NCBI GenBank assembly: GCA_029747015.1
Contig: JAKOGI010001939.1
Coordinates: 62,001 to 126,000 of the forward strand
Origin: Carnegiea gigantea
Taxonomy: Eukaryota > Streptophyta > Magnoliopsida > Caryophyllales > Cactaceae
DNA length: 64,000 nt
Direction: 5' to 3'
This document shows positions 1 through 13,044 of the stretch, in pieces (position 1 is the stretch's first letter; every line of letters starts with the position of its first letter). Below the pieces are notes generated by a model. That model was given only the letters and a program-made list of their open reading frames with translations, searched no databases and was not told the origin of the DNA. Made by a program: the position numbers and the translations under genes.

Positions 1-584
1 ATTATTATATGATTTTTAAGCCTGAAGTGCCTTATGGCAAAATATTTATCATTTTTTTTTTTGAAAAAAAAATCAACTCTAATTTATGTGTGACGCATAC
101 ACATTAAAATTTGCGAGGATTAAAATTGTAGATAATATTCTAGAATCACAAAGTGATAGTATTTTAGTCAACAGAAGCTTAATAAGCATATGATATTTCT
201 TCTTCAATTCGTCATGGTATAATAAAATTATCCAAGCACTTTTAACTTTTAAGGGTCCAAATGGCCTAACCATCATGTTGAGGCGCATGAACAATCTACG
301 CGTTGTGACTAATCAAAGAAGCTTGAGGAGACTCCACATAGCTTGAACGGAAATTCTAATGCTGAAGGAAAGTTGTAACAAGGACTCCCACATACCACAG
401 AGATTAGTTAAGAATACTTTGAAGTTGGATACGTAGTTAGGTGTTTATACCTTATATTATAGGGGATGAGGCTTTAGTTAGAAAGAAGATTGTGCGGAGT
501 TTGAGAAATCCCAAAAAAGTTGAGAATGTACTCGGAATCAGATGACATCAGTGGGCTCACAGCAAAATTGAGCCCAACCCCTCG
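1..584. other. Intergenic, no gene seen
   Basis: AT-rich sequence with only short open frames lacking recognisable domains or plausible splice structure. The right end merges into the probable promoter and leader of the plastid membrane protein gene that follows. Confidence 0.5.
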
Positions 585-687
585 ATGATTGAACGATTGA
601 AGCAGAGAGTAAGCCCAATCCACACACTCATAATTCCAGTCGAACATCTTTCTACACATTCTCCTGTCCATCACATCCTCTCCCCAA

Positions 688-3600
688 ATGCAAGTAATGC
701 AGTCTCAAATGGTGAATATTCAATTGAAACTTGCAAATTATCGTCTTCTTCTTCCTCCTCCTACTCCCCTTCCCTCACGCTGCGTCTTTCCCAGAGCTTC
801 CTTCTTACCCACTACATTATATTCTAATGGATTCTCACCTTCACTTTCTCTCTCCTCACCAAAACCCACACCGCTTAGGGTCTCCCACATTCTTCCCTCT
901 TTTCTGGGCACTCAAGAAGAGGAAGAAGAAGAAGAAAGCTCCCACGATGGATCTTCAAAGATTGATGATTTGGCCCCTGATAGTCCCGTTTACCAGGACA
1001 CTCTTAGATTGGTCGAGTGTTCTATGTTTGCTGCTGTTGCTGGTTTGGCCTATTTACTCAGCAATTCTCTCGCTATTGAGGTTCGGGTTTTAATCCGCCC
1101 TTTTCAATTCATGGGTTTTGGTTTTGCTCGCTATTTGCTCTTGGATGGGTAAATTGTCGTTTTTGAATTATGGGTTTTGCTTCTTTGGTGTTAATTTGTG
1201 TATTTGATTGTGAATTCACGTTGATTGAAAGCGTTTTAACTTCCTGATATTGGAAGTTGTGATTACATTTTGTGTAAAAACCATCATTTGAAGCATAGGG
1301 TGCCGTATTGGTATGCTATTTGTCTAGTCAAGTGTTCTCTCTAAGCCCTCACCCCCATGAAGTCTTATGTATTATTGGTTTATAGTTTAATTGGTGAGAT
1401 GAGATTGCACAAGCATAGTTAAGTACCCTTACATGACAAGGAAGGCTTCCTGGTGTGTTTTAGCCACTGATCTTGGCTTGAATGCTGCAGTGATCAGCTA
1501 ATTAAATGTGAATTATAATGCCTTGTTTTATGTGGGTTGTAAAGTCTTTGCCTTTAAATTAAAAAGACATCCATTATTTGAGGTTAACAAAGAGGACTTC
1601 TTAGTGTTAGATTTTGCTTTGAAGCTTTGGACTGAACTGCTGTGAGAGAGCTTTGTATTATAGTCTCTTATTGCGGCTAAAGATTACATCTCTAACATGA
1701 AGTTAAGACAACATAAACATTCTTAGTAACGCTTGTATGTGCAACAGCCTGCACATAGGTATTGTGAATAAAAATAAAAAGATAAAAAAGGAGATTGAGT
1801 TAAATGTTCTTGCAGACTTTATTTTTTATCGAAGAGGGATTTTTGTTAAAAGTTGGCTTGTCAAGATACTCGTTTAGAAGTGGCTAGGATTGATCCTTGG
1901 AAAGGATTTCATGCCTTCCAAATCCCTTCTAAAAGGCCCTCTAATGAGTGCATTTTGTGAGTTTCCTCTTGAGCTTCTTTTCATCATCAATTGCCCACTG
2001 CATGAAAGAGGGGCTACTAGCAAATCACTTGTAGCACCATGGCCACATGTCCCTGGAGTCTTATACCATTCTGACTTATCTCCAATGATCCAAGAAAGGA
2101 ATGTATTGAGGAAGAGCCAAAGAGGATAAGTTGCCATGTAAACAGGTGCTGAGGAGTAATTGTGTCCTAGAGAAGGGGTCCGTCCTCTTTTTGCATCTAC
2201 CATAGAAGGAAGATAGCATAGGTAGAGGGTAGGAAAGAGCAAGAGATGGACTTCTCAGTTTCCAAAATGATGTACCATGAAAAGAGAGGGGAAAGCGAGT
2301 GAAGGAAAGGCTAGCCTACAGGTGATTATATACCAAAATCTAATAAGCCAATGTGAGTATACATGGAAAAGGGTGGTGTGTTGGAGCAAAAGATTTCATT
2401 AATCTGTAAAGCAAATCAAGTGAGCTAACATGGGCACATTAAGCACTAAGATGAGATTGCGGTTGCTAGTTTTTTGAGAGTATCATTTCTACTACGAGTA
2501 TATTTGGATGATTTGGTTCAATGCCAAAACACGAACCACCACTTCTTTTTTTTATTTTATTTTATATATTGGTAAGCCTTTTTCTCATTTCATTTTGCTA
2601 GCTTCACATGAGCTGGGTTAGGCATGGATTACCAAGTACTGTATGTGGTTATATTGCTTAGCTGTGAGGACACTGCACCAGCTTATTCTGTTCCCTTGTA
2701 CAATATCTTTGAATTAGTATGTAATTATTTGGGAGCTTATAAATTTGCTGTTTGCTTTGAGCAGAATTATTTTGGGTGCTTTTTCGCATTGCCAATTGTA
2801 GTATCCTCCATAAGGTGGGGTGTTGCTGCAGGGCGGAAAACTATGGTATGGTGCTGTTTGTGCTTCACTATTTCTGTAGGTGTCTTAATGCCCCCTTCAT
2901 CTCCTCTGTATTCACTCAGGATGGTTGCAAGTTTTTGATATTATCTTTCAGGTAGCAACGGCTGTGCTATTGCTTGTGCTATCAGGACCTGTAAAAGCAT
3001 TGACCTACTTGGTAAGAGAAGATACTCTTCTACAACTGTGTGGACCTTCTTTGATTCATTTTTGTGCATTATGGAGTAGCCAAAATTTCCAATTTCTGTA
3101 CTTTTAAGCCTGTAAGCCTGTGGAATTTTTGTTTAATTTCATGTCTCAAATATCCCCATTTTTTAAACAAAAATTTAAAAATTTGATCGAGTGCAATAAT
3201 TTGATTTGGACTGGGATACAGTGTTTGTAGTTGTAGATACAATTCTAGGTCTGTCAGCAGCTTTAGAAGGAACCTTATGTTCTTCTTCACTTAAACCCCC
3301 CTCCCCCTTTTTCTTTGAGGGGCAAAAGAAACCTATTTCAAGCATAATGCTGATGAGTTCATGCTTTTGGCACTATTAATATTCACCATTTGAACCTCAT
3401 CGTTTCATGTTTTTTGCAGTTAATGCATGGGTTACTTGGATTTACGATGGGATCTTTGTGGAGGTATATTATGCCATTATGGTCTCTGAAAGCATTCTTA
3501 TTGATTTGTCATCTAAATCTTGTGATGGGATTGACCAGTTGATCTCCAACACCCAGTGTCCTTGTTCTTGTCTGCTCTTCCTGTTCTGTTGTGTATTGTT

Positions 3601-5336
3601 AGTTTTCCTGCTGGTGAGAATTTGTTATCTCTATTACAATTGATTGGTTTGCTGCATATTAAAATGGTGGTACACATTGGCAAGGAAAAAAAAAAAAGAA
3701 AACCTTAACTCTCCTGCTCTCCATTTCCCCCGTCCTCCAAGAAAAAAAAGAGGTACAGAAGAGAGAAAAATGCAGGGATGGACATATTAGCACATTGAGA
3801 AGCTGAGTGAAGAAGCAAAAAGGAAACGAAGTAGACATATTTATGCCTAGTCATGGTGTGCATGGTATTGTGATGTCTTTCTTCAAAAATAAAGGTTACT
3901 TTTCCTAGTTGACCCAACGCTGATTGTGCCCCTCTCCAACACCTCCCTCCCCCCCTCCAGAAAAAAGAGATGTCACTCTTCGGAGTGTTATATCGAGTAG
4001 GTTCCTTCTCACTGTTCCTCCTTTACCTCTTGTTCTCTTTCTTTCGTGCATGGATAGCAGCGCAAGTCTTCTGGGATGCAAGAGTAGTCAAAAAATTGTT
4101 GCCTAAGCCGTTTGTAGGGGTTAAAATGCTCGTCTATGGATTTTCTAGATAAAATCTTTCCATATTTCTTTCTCTGAGCATATAACCATTAGGTATATGC
4201 CCTTGGCCACGTTTTTAACTTATTGTGTTATACTGCCCTTTGGTTCATCACAAAATGTGCTAGGCTCATCTATGAATATGAAGATGTCCTAATTACTCAT
4301 CGAAAAAAGAGGAGAAAAAATGAGGATGTCCTCTCTCTCTATTTCCTGTTTGGCTGGGGTCTGTACCATAAGAGAGGAGTATAGTTAGCTTTCAATCACA
4401 ATAGGCAGGAAGTAAAGTGGCGGAACCAGGAGCCACATTTGAGAGTTTCTCATTCTTTTGAATCTCCGTCATCATGCAGAACAAATCGTTCACCAGAAGT
4501 GGCGTCTGATCTGTATTTTGAATTCTGAACTGACTCACTCTGACTTGAAATGAACAAATAGGTCGTTTATGTTGCAAAAGCAGTCCTTGTAATTGTGTTA
4601 TTACAGCTTTTATTCGCCATTTGCTTTCTAGTTTCCACCTGCATACTTTACTGATAATTAATTTTCAGTCTGCTTGACCATTTTTTCCCCCATCTTTTCT
4701 TCTTTTTTTTGATTTGGTTTGTAGGTTACAAGTCAATTGGAGTCTCTCGATCTTTATATGCACGTTGGTAGGTTTCTTTTCTTCCATACCTTCAAACTCC
4801 AAGACCTACTTGAAGTTTTCCCATTACGGTTGCATCCTTAAGAAAAGCGTGGATTTGGGTTGCAGGTACGTGCATTGGGAGCTGTGGGGTATGTTCTGAC
4901 ATCATCATTCTTAATACAAGAAAACATACTTGGTTTGGTAACTAGTCACCTCCTCCTTCCAAGGGTTCAAGTTCATTTCTCACCGAAAACAACATAAGCC
5001 TAACATAGCCGTGCTTTTTGCTTGTAGATCACAGTCAATCTACATGCTATTATCACCCTAATATTCAACTCATTAGGATTGAATACCGTTCCCTCCATGA
5101 CTACAATATACATCATCTTCAGCACTCTGGTAACTTCATTATCACTCCCAACTTTGAGATATAAAAAATGTGTGTAGAAGCTGACGGACTCTGTCTCTCT
5201 CTACCCTTGTGGGCAGCTACTGCTGAATTGCAGTTGCTTCGTGTTTTTGCTGCACATCCTGTATGCTCTGTTCTTGTCCAGGCTTGAGATGAAGGCTTCC
5301 CTGAGATTGCCAAGATGGCTGGCGAATGCATTGTAG
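688..5336 (+). CDS. Plastid-targeted multi-pass membrane protein, DUF2232-like
   Basis: I assemble eight exons with GT-AG borders and consistent phase: 688-1080, 2765-2845, 2952-3011, 3420-3463, 4725-4767, 4866-4937, 5028-5129, 5217-5336. They give 304 residues ending at TAG. The first ~60 residues are rich in Ser, Pro and Arg with few acids, like a chloroplast transit peptide. An acidic Glu run and then about five to six hydrophobic segments follow, including the stretches GCFFALPIVVSSIRWG and LLLVLSGPVKALTYL joined across introns to LMHGLLGFTMGSLWR. This pattern matches, from memory, plant proteins annotated as predicted membrane protein DUF2232; biochemical function is unknown. Start ATG 688 is the first in frame; ATGs at 697 and 709 are alternatives. 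Intron 1 is long (1.7 kb). The last exon has a degenerate copy just downstream. Exon joins are inferred without transcripts, but every junction keeps frame and hydrophobic continuity. Confidence 0.82.
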
Positions 5337-5361
5337 TATGTTTGGCTCCCTATGTCGAGGT

Positions 5362-5487
5362 TTTCTCTGAACTTATTCTTCGTGTTTCCTTTGCACATCA
5401 TATACATGCAGTGTTCATGACGAGGCTCAGGATGCAAGCATTGCTGATATTCGCCTAGATGGCTGGAGAGTGCACTTTGGAGCTCTA
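5362..5487 (+). repeat. Decayed duplicate of the DUF2232-like terminal exon
   Basis: About 120 bp just after the stop codon aligns with the last coding exon (5217-5336). Shared blocks include TTCGTGTTT, TGCACATC and AGATGGCTGG in the same order and spacing. In frame, the copy reads FVFPLHIIY where the exon reads FVFLLHILY, then it loses frame. It may lie in the 3' untranslated region. A shadow gene is unlikely, because nothing else of the gene is repeated. Confidence 0.65.
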
Positions 5488-6490
5488 TCTGTGAGTCATA
5501 GCCATTATGTAAACAGTCACTTACACAAGATTAACATCAAAATGTATATTTAGAATTATTTAATTGTATACTTAAAAGTTCATTTTCGGTTTGGGGATTC
5601 TATTCCCCTTCAATAGCTAGGTAAAGCAGTAAAATTCAGGCAGAAGAATAAAATTTTGTTATCTTCTGACCAATAATGGTGGTCCCACCTCTCAGTTGTC
5701 CAATTCTTATTGGGTGTTGGGTATTGGGTGGGAACTCTGTCCAGTTCCACCACGCATTTCTGCCTTTTTTGTTGTTTTGTGTTTTTTTTACCTTTTTCTT
5801 TTCTTTTGGTAATATATAATTTTTGGGTGATTAAAAGAGGGGTTGTGTGTTATAAGATATGTTCATGATAAATATTTTTATTGGGTGATTCAAATTGAAA
5901 TTTTATAGATTTGAGAAATGATGTAATATAAGTTTCAAAAATTTGAAACGTTTGAGATATGACAAGTTTGATTTTCAATTTTTGAAACTCAGGTTGAAAA
6001 TACTCTGAAAGTCCCCTGGGGTTCCCATAAGGATAGTTCGGGTAGGAAGTGAGATGAAGAATGCTAGTGGCAACTGTCAAAAGAGCATTTGAAAAGGCCC
6101 AACTAGGCCGCAATTAAGGAAATACCAAAAGTCACCTGTGAGGACAAATTTTACAGACCAACGGTGGACGACGACAAGACGGAGAGGTGGACGACTAGAC
6201 TGTGGCTCATGGGCCAAATTTTTTAATGTTTGACATGAAACATCATCTACCACTGTCAACCGTCTACTTAACCGGATCCTCTGCTGAATCATTTCATAGT
6301 CTGCACGCATAAATAGCCCTCCAGCTTGCTTGTAGAGTTGTGGTGGTCATTGATCAACCACCAATTTCTTTTTTTTGCCTTTCTTAAGGAAGTTGGCTTA
6401 TTTTACTGGGCAGGTCCGTGAGGAGGGGATAGATGATGAGCTTGGTCATGGGCCAAAATTTCTTTTGTAATGTTTCTATTGCGGAGGTAT
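5488..6490. other. 3' flank of membrane protein gene, no gene seen
   Basis: AT-rich with low-complexity stretches; the open frames on the minus strand have no recognisable domain. It probably contains the polyadenylation region of the upstream gene. Confidence 0.4.
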
Positions 6491-6491
6491 T

Positions 6492-6905
6492 GACCCTGTT
6501 TGGTAAATAACTATTATCTGTTAGCTATTAGCTGTTTGTATTAGCTGTTAACTGTTTATATTAGCTGTTTGAATTAGCTGTTTTTAGAAAAAAGTGTTGG
6601 GTAAAAATTAGCTGTTTCTAAAAACTATGCTGGTAAAATTTCATTTATGCCCTTATTTATGAATTAGTTTTTAATGAGATGTGTGTAATTTTTTCAAACT
6701 TATGGACAATTATGTCATTTTCACAAAAAGCTCCTCTCAAAAGGCTAATGAGAATAGCTTTTTCAAAAAGAACTTTTTGGAGCCAAACAGCTATTGCAAA
6801 CAGCTTTTTACTAAACACCTTTTAGTTGTTTGACTTGGTCAAAACATCCAAAATCCTTTCAAATAACTATTTTTTTTGAAATAGTTGTTGTTACCAAACA
6901 CCCTC
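6492..6905. mobile_element. hAT-like MITE
   Basis: About 410 bp bounded by inverted ends: the left end reads CCCTGTTTGGTAA and the right end reads TTACCAAACACCC, whose complement is GGGTGTTTGGTAA. The inside is built of repeated TTAGCTGTT words near the left end and carries no coding potential. The ends resemble the many GTTTGG-ended non-autonomous hAT elements of plants. No clean 8-bp target duplication was found; ATTG lies near both ends. Confidence 0.55.
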
Positions 6906-8879
6906 ATTGTATGCGCTAAAATTTAAACCTGATTCAATTAGAATGAAAGTTTTATGTTAAGAAATTAATTTTTTTTTGTTTCTTTAATTTACTTTTTTGG
7001 ATGGATAGATATTATATATATGACTGATTCTTCCTTGTAAAAACTGAACATCTTATTATTCAATAATCTCATGATAAACTTCAATTTAACTATTTTATAC
7101 TGTGTTGGCTATCGCAAGAACAATCTAACTCCAGAGTCAATTGATGCAAATTTGTTCTTACAAGCAACTGAGTTGTCTCGTTCACTCTTCGTGATTATTC
7201 TTTATGCCATGATCTTCTAAAATAATTGAAAGGAGGACAAAAAAAAAAAAGATATATTGGAGTAGAATCCCTGCATCAATCATTTTCATGTGGAACACTA
7301 GACTTTGATTAACGTGATCAAGTGCAAGACCAGCTGCTGAGATGTAGGACAAACTTGCTCGTGTAATAGTATGTTCCAGCCGGTAGTGTTTCTTCGAAGT
7401 ATATAGAAGGCGGCTTTGTTAGCAATCGTGGACTAGAACAAAACAAGCAAATCACACAAGAGATCCTGAAGAGTTTGTCATAGTCTTTATCTGCTTGCTT
7501 CGATCTCTTTGAGGAAAGTTAGGCCCTTAATTGGGCTATTTTGTCGGCCAAACCACCCCCCTCAAAAAAAAATTAAAAAACATAGAGAGGAGTAAAAGTA
7601 GAAAACAAATTTCTTGTACTACGTGTTTAATTCGCAGAAAACTCATGACAATAGAACTAACGCAATAGCTTCGTCCATATTTTTTAAATTTGATTTATGT
7701 TTATTTCTTATGTGCTAAATTATACGCGTCAACTTTGTTCTAGTTGTTGCCACGATATTGAATTTATAATAATTAACAGCATTGTCTCAATGTTGAACCA
7801 ACTCAGTTCACCGCGGAACATAAAAAAGAACAAAGTGTATTTTGACTTTTCATTTTAAATATTCTTATGTGAGCCGATCTTATTAGATTTAAGTACCAGT
7901 GCTGAATTAACCATTTGCATATTGTTCATAAAAATGATCTAAGATTATACTCCAAAAATTTAGATCCTTTTTAAAGAAAGTGTAATTGTAACACCGCAAT
8001 CTTTCATAGTTTAATTTCATACAGCTATCATAATGATAACTAGTTTGGAAAGCATTGCTCGTAATTGATAATAAAATAACTCAGACCATAGCTACAAGTA
8101 CTGCTATCATTGGACTGTGCATTGTACGTACTGCATCCTAATAAAAATTGAAGTTTAATGAAATCTTGGGGTGGAAGACTCACATGCGCCTCCAATTGTA
8201 ACAGAAGGCTATGCGCGTCACATGTATAAGTATATATATAGTACTAATGAATTAATTGGATGCAGACAATAATTAAGATAGCATCGCATCTTTATCACTA
8301 GCGAAGAAAATGGAAAAGGCGTGGGCGTCTACTACTTATTCTCAGTGTTCCCACTCCCACTCCCACTCCCACTCCCTACAACGACAAACCTCCAAAAATA
8401 AGCGCCAGGCTGAGTCATCAATGAAGCTGATGTCTTCTTGATTGGCCTACTTGTGACTTGTCCACACCAATACAATTTAAGAATCTGATTCTCTTGGGTC
8501 CACCGCCATCCTCCTCATCTTATCCCCGTCACTTTTAAAGCCTGAACTACCATCTTGTTTACTCCTTTATTCCAATAAAACTAAATAACTAATGGTTAAG
8601 TGTTGTGTTGTTGGAAAAAGATATTTAGATCAACTTTATGGTACCAGATATACCAACGAGTCGTGAACGACATCACTAATCGTAAGATTTATTTTGGTGG
8701 CAACAATTCGTAAGATGACATCCAACTTTTCAGAAGTGGGATAAGTTTGTAAGTGTTGAATTTAGAAAAGACCATAGTCTCCATCTCGGATGATCGAGTA
8801 TTTATGGGTAGGAATGCAAAGGCCATGCCGTATCTGAAGTTGTCCATATGGTGGAAGTTAAGATAAGTACTTTTCTTAT
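6906..8879. other. Gene-free AT-rich interval
   Basis: No open frame of note, RNA gene or clear mobile element. The only ordered feature is a short CCCACT microsatellite at about 8350-8376. Confidence 0.4.
8350..8376. repeat. (CCCACT)n microsatellite
   Basis: Four to five tandem copies of the hexamer, ending in CCCTACA. Confidence 0.8.
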
Positions 8880-11660
8880 AATTTCTGGGTAGCAGTATTC
8901 ATTTATATGCATGCAGTTGTTTAACGGTATTCATTGTCTGATTTGTGTTTCTGTAAAATTTTGACAATGACATGCATTTAAGTTTGTAAGATATTATCAT
9001 GGAATATTATGAGAAATTTGAATCAAATATGTTTTGTAATGCATTTTGCAAAGTGGATAGCACATGCATGCATGCCGGTATATGCCACCTTCGCTTAGTT
9101 AGACTTCTACATGAATGTTGATCAATATTTTGTCATGTAGTGTGTCTAAAGTTTTGATGCCCTTGCCATTGTTAAGATTGATTATGTTTAGAATGTTGAT
9201 CTCATGCATTCATATGCATGGTCTTAAAAGGCCAAATGAAAGTTGAAAGTTGGCCATAAAAATTTGCAATATCTTTTGGTTATATGTCTTATACACGGAT
9301 TTGATTATGTCTAAGATTTTGAGCATCAATTTGGTTGTTTGATCATGTATAAGTTATTGAGATGAATTATAAGGTGCAATAGACTTATGCTTGGGCGAAT
9401 AATTTCAGTTTGAATCACATTTTGTGATGTTATGATGAAATGTCATATTGATCATGCCGATTATAAATTAAATATGAGTATCAAAGTAAGTATTTTGTTA
9501 TCTAAGATTGATGCTGTTCAGGAACTGTTTATTTAAGATGGCAATGTGGGTATTTGTGACCACTTATTATGTGATGTTTCAAATTGATTTAAGGCATGTT
9601 ATTTTATCCTCAGTTTGGGTGTAAAGTTTGCCTTTGTAAATTAAGTCACACAAAGTTATGGCTAAAACTTAAAAGTGTGATTTGGTAATTGTTAGGTATA
9701 AAGAAATGCACATGGATATGTATGTGTTTTAGATACGATGATTATATGGTGTATGCCAAAGTTAATATGATAATTTAATCATATGTAAGTTTGTAAGATA
9801 ATCTATGAGGTAGGCATAGATTATGGAGGAAAATTCTCAATTTAAAAGGTGCAGTATGGATATGTGCATGATTATAAAATTATATGTGTGGGAATATAAT
9901 TTCCATGAAAAGTTAAATTTTTGATTTGTAAGCGTAACCATGTAAAGAATCCAAATTTATTGGATTAAATTATGGTTATAGGTATGATATTTTTATCATA
10001 TATAAGTTGGAAATTGAATATAATTTCCATGAAAACCAAACTATTTGATTTTGTAAGCATGCATAAGTTGGAAAGATAATTTTCATGAAAACCGAGGTAA
10101 TTTTTTGATTTTATGAGCATTATTTTTGTGGATTAAATTATAACCATATGAATAATCCATAAGAATTGGATAAAGGTTATGGTTATGAATATTAGCAACT
10201 TCGTAAATCTTGTGGGCCCAAATATTGAGATTTACAAAGGGACGTCGTATTAAATTTCAAATTTATATGGATCCATTTCAAAAGTGTATACGCTATTTAG
10301 TGTGATTTTACCCATGACTTATAATACGATGGTTTAATCGTATTAATGGCGGGGGTATAATTTCTTAAGAATTCAAAATGTTCTACAGTACTAACTAGTC
10401 CAGATAGATCTGATTATGATCATGATGTATTCAAGGTAATGAAATGATATGTATATATCTATTGACCTTGAATGTTATATAAGCATTGACTAGTTCGACT
10501 TGATTTGAGCATGACTATCATATATTTAAGGTCATGGAATGATATGTTTTTTATCTAGTGACCTTAGTAATGGGATGGGTAAGTGCCCTTATCTAATAAT
10601 CAATGATAGGCACCCAACTCACACTTGGTGAGATGTCAAGTCTTGAGTTCAATGCGGTGGAGCTTATCATATGGATGATTGCAAGCACTATTATGTTTAT
10701 CTTTCATCCCAAGTTTAAGTGCTTGAAATTATCCGTATGTAAGAAAAAGGGTGAGCGAAAGCTCTTAATAGACTCTTCAACGGTAAAATTGGTATGCCAT
10801 AATATACGGGGGCATGTGCTTGGAAGAGTATAAAAAGTCTACCTATGTGAGTGGTGAAGTGTGGCCGCTTCGAGAGCCAAATGGGGCATGGCTTGGTACA
10901 CTCACTAAGGATATGGACACATGGCCCTAAATTGTGTCAAATTCTAAGTGTATTTTGAGATTTATGTGTGAGATATATCCAATTAGTCAAAAAGGATGTA
11001 TAGTTCAAAGACTTGTCTACTATTACATTCAGACTAATTGAAATTATGTCCACTAAGTGAAAGTTCAAATCACAAGATACTTTCATGATGCATAAATCTC
11101 TTTGTGTTCTCGGTTGTGATTGTGTATTTGCTGGAATGACGAGGGTTTGTGCTATATCTTGGAAAAGGCGGGGGATTATTGGAATTTTCCAATAATAAAA
11201 TAAAAGTGGCAGATTTTCTAGTGCTTATTCGAAAGGTGGATAAGTATGGTGCCTCATCAAGTTTACCCGCCTTATCCAATCCATTTCGTGAAAAGGTGAA
11301 TAAGCAAGGTACCTCTTCAAGTTTAACCTTCCTTATCCGATCATATCCTTTGTGGTGCCTTTTGGTATGGTGCCTTTTGGTATGTTATAAAAGTCATGAA
11401 TAAGGAGACAGACAAACACATATAGGATATGATAATAAGATGAGAATAAGGTGTGCAAAAACACATTCTTATGAATCACTTTCCCATAGTTTGAACTCGA
11501 GAAAACATGAACATATACATTTGTCCATCAGCGTTTTATCCCGAAGACTATTTGTGGTACACAGCAAATAAGTCTTATGGAAAGTGATGTCGTTTACGAT
11601 TCGTTGACATATCCGGTACCACAAAGTTGATTTGAATCCTTTTCCCTAATATGTGTAACA
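8880..11660. repeat. Degenerate TE-like noncoding tract with local repeats
   Basis: Nearly 3 kb with no coding capacity but many internal duplications. ATAATTTCCATGAAAA-type words recur near 9895, 10019 and 10077. A block around AATGAAATGATATG (10440) recurs about 97 bp later. A ~58-bp block starting near 11232 repeats at 11290. TGGTGCCTTTTGGTA is tandemly doubled near 11355. A TATA-like TTATAAAAG follows at about 11385. Such structure suggests the noncoding part or LTR of an old LTR retrotransposon, but I could not place its ends, so the class is inference. Confidence 0.35.
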
Positions 11661-13011
11661 TCAGCTCATATAATATTTATTATAAAGTAGATATATTTAC
11701 GATGATTTTTAATGAATGTGAGGTGATTAATCATTTAGCCAAGTGTCATTATGATAATTAAAGGTCACTTCTTTATGAGCCTGCTTGTAAGTTATGGTCA
11801 TCATATTTTTCGAATAATATTATTAATATGATGTAGCATCTCATTATAAGTTTGTTTAAATTAGTTTTGACAATGACTTTGAAATGCTACTAAAATTTTA
11901 AGAGAACAAAATTCTTTAGTTTGTCACCAACCTGTAACCTCCAATAGGCGGCAATAAAAGTGATAGAAAAGGCAGTAATTAGCGTCAGTGCATCTACCCG
12001 GTGGCCCATAACCTAAACCAACTTTAACCAAATCCCTTGTCTTCACGCTTTCCTTCTCTCTTCCCCCCCCCCCCCCCTTTCTCTTTTTCCTTAATGATTA
12101 TTTTTAAATTTCCATCAAATAGAAAAGATAAAGGATGACAGAGAAAGGTAGACCTGACAATCCTTGGAGTAAATTCGTGGTCATATGTACATGGTGGGTG
12201 TCTCGTGATTATTGGAGGTTCATGGGACCAGATTTACCAACTAGGTGGTTCACAAGTCGCCTATCTCTGAGGGATAAAAGAAATTAATACAGATTCCTAT
12301 TGAATTCGAGTATTTTGAATGTAGGAAATATGTGTCAGTTATTTAGTTTTGCAAATAAAATGCTAATAACTAAGTTATGTTGTAATTAGGTTATCACCCA
12401 AAAAGAAAGGAACGGAAAAATTATTCATATAGATTTAGTGATATTTAGTTATCTAAGTTAACTTAATTAAAAGGAATATCTTCTTTAGGTTGAACACTTG
12501 AACTGATTAATTATTTCTTTAATACATTACATTTCATATTATCAATGATAATGTTTTCTTAAAAAAAATAATAATAATGGGATATTACTTTTACATTATT
12601 TGTGCTAAAACAGAAAGTTATCATTTCCTCATTAAGAAAAGGAATTCAAAGGCCCATGATATCTTTTATTTTTGAATTATATCCTCTAAAAAACAATCTC
12701 ATTATTGGAATCAAAAGTAGGACCACTCCACAACAAAAATGATATGATCCATTCAATCCTCTTATTTAGAACTTAGAAGGCTATCCATTCGATTACGCTT
12801 AGTGCTTTTCCAACCCTCCAAAATAAAAAAGAAAATATAAAATTGATATTTTTCCTTATTTTACCCCAAAAAGATATAATCAAAAAGAGAAAAAAGGGGA
12901 ACCACACAATCTAAAACGCCAGAGGGGGGAAAGTGCGTGGCCCTGGACTCGTCAACGAACTCGCAAGGGGTAACACTGTAATTCTTCACTGCGCTGCGAG
13001 GTCCACCCATC
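11661..13011. other. Intergenic and upstream region of SAMDC
   Basis: No coding region seen. It contains a 15-base C run at 12063-12077 and AT-rich DNA, then grades into the SAMDC promoter. The open frame starting near 12933 spans the TATA box and leader and is not a gene. Confidence 0.4.
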
Positions 13012-13019
13012 TATATAAA
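13012..13019 (+). promoter_or_regulatory. TATA box of SAMDC
   Basis: TATATAAA precedes a CT-rich, purine-run leader containing AGGGTTT, typical of plant housekeeping leaders. Transcription would be expected to start about 30 bp downstream, near 13045. Confidence 0.6.
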
Positions 13020-13044
13020 GGCCTGCAGACACCCTCAGAAGGGA

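Noticed and set aside
1874..2242. 122-residue minus-strand frame in intron 1 of the membrane protein gene
   Set aside because: No domain recognised and no splice or start context; its counterpart on the other strand is equally open, as expected by chance.
10603..10833. 76-residue frame in the TE-like tract
   Set aside because: Surrounded by noncoding repeats, no recognisable domain; reads as chance.
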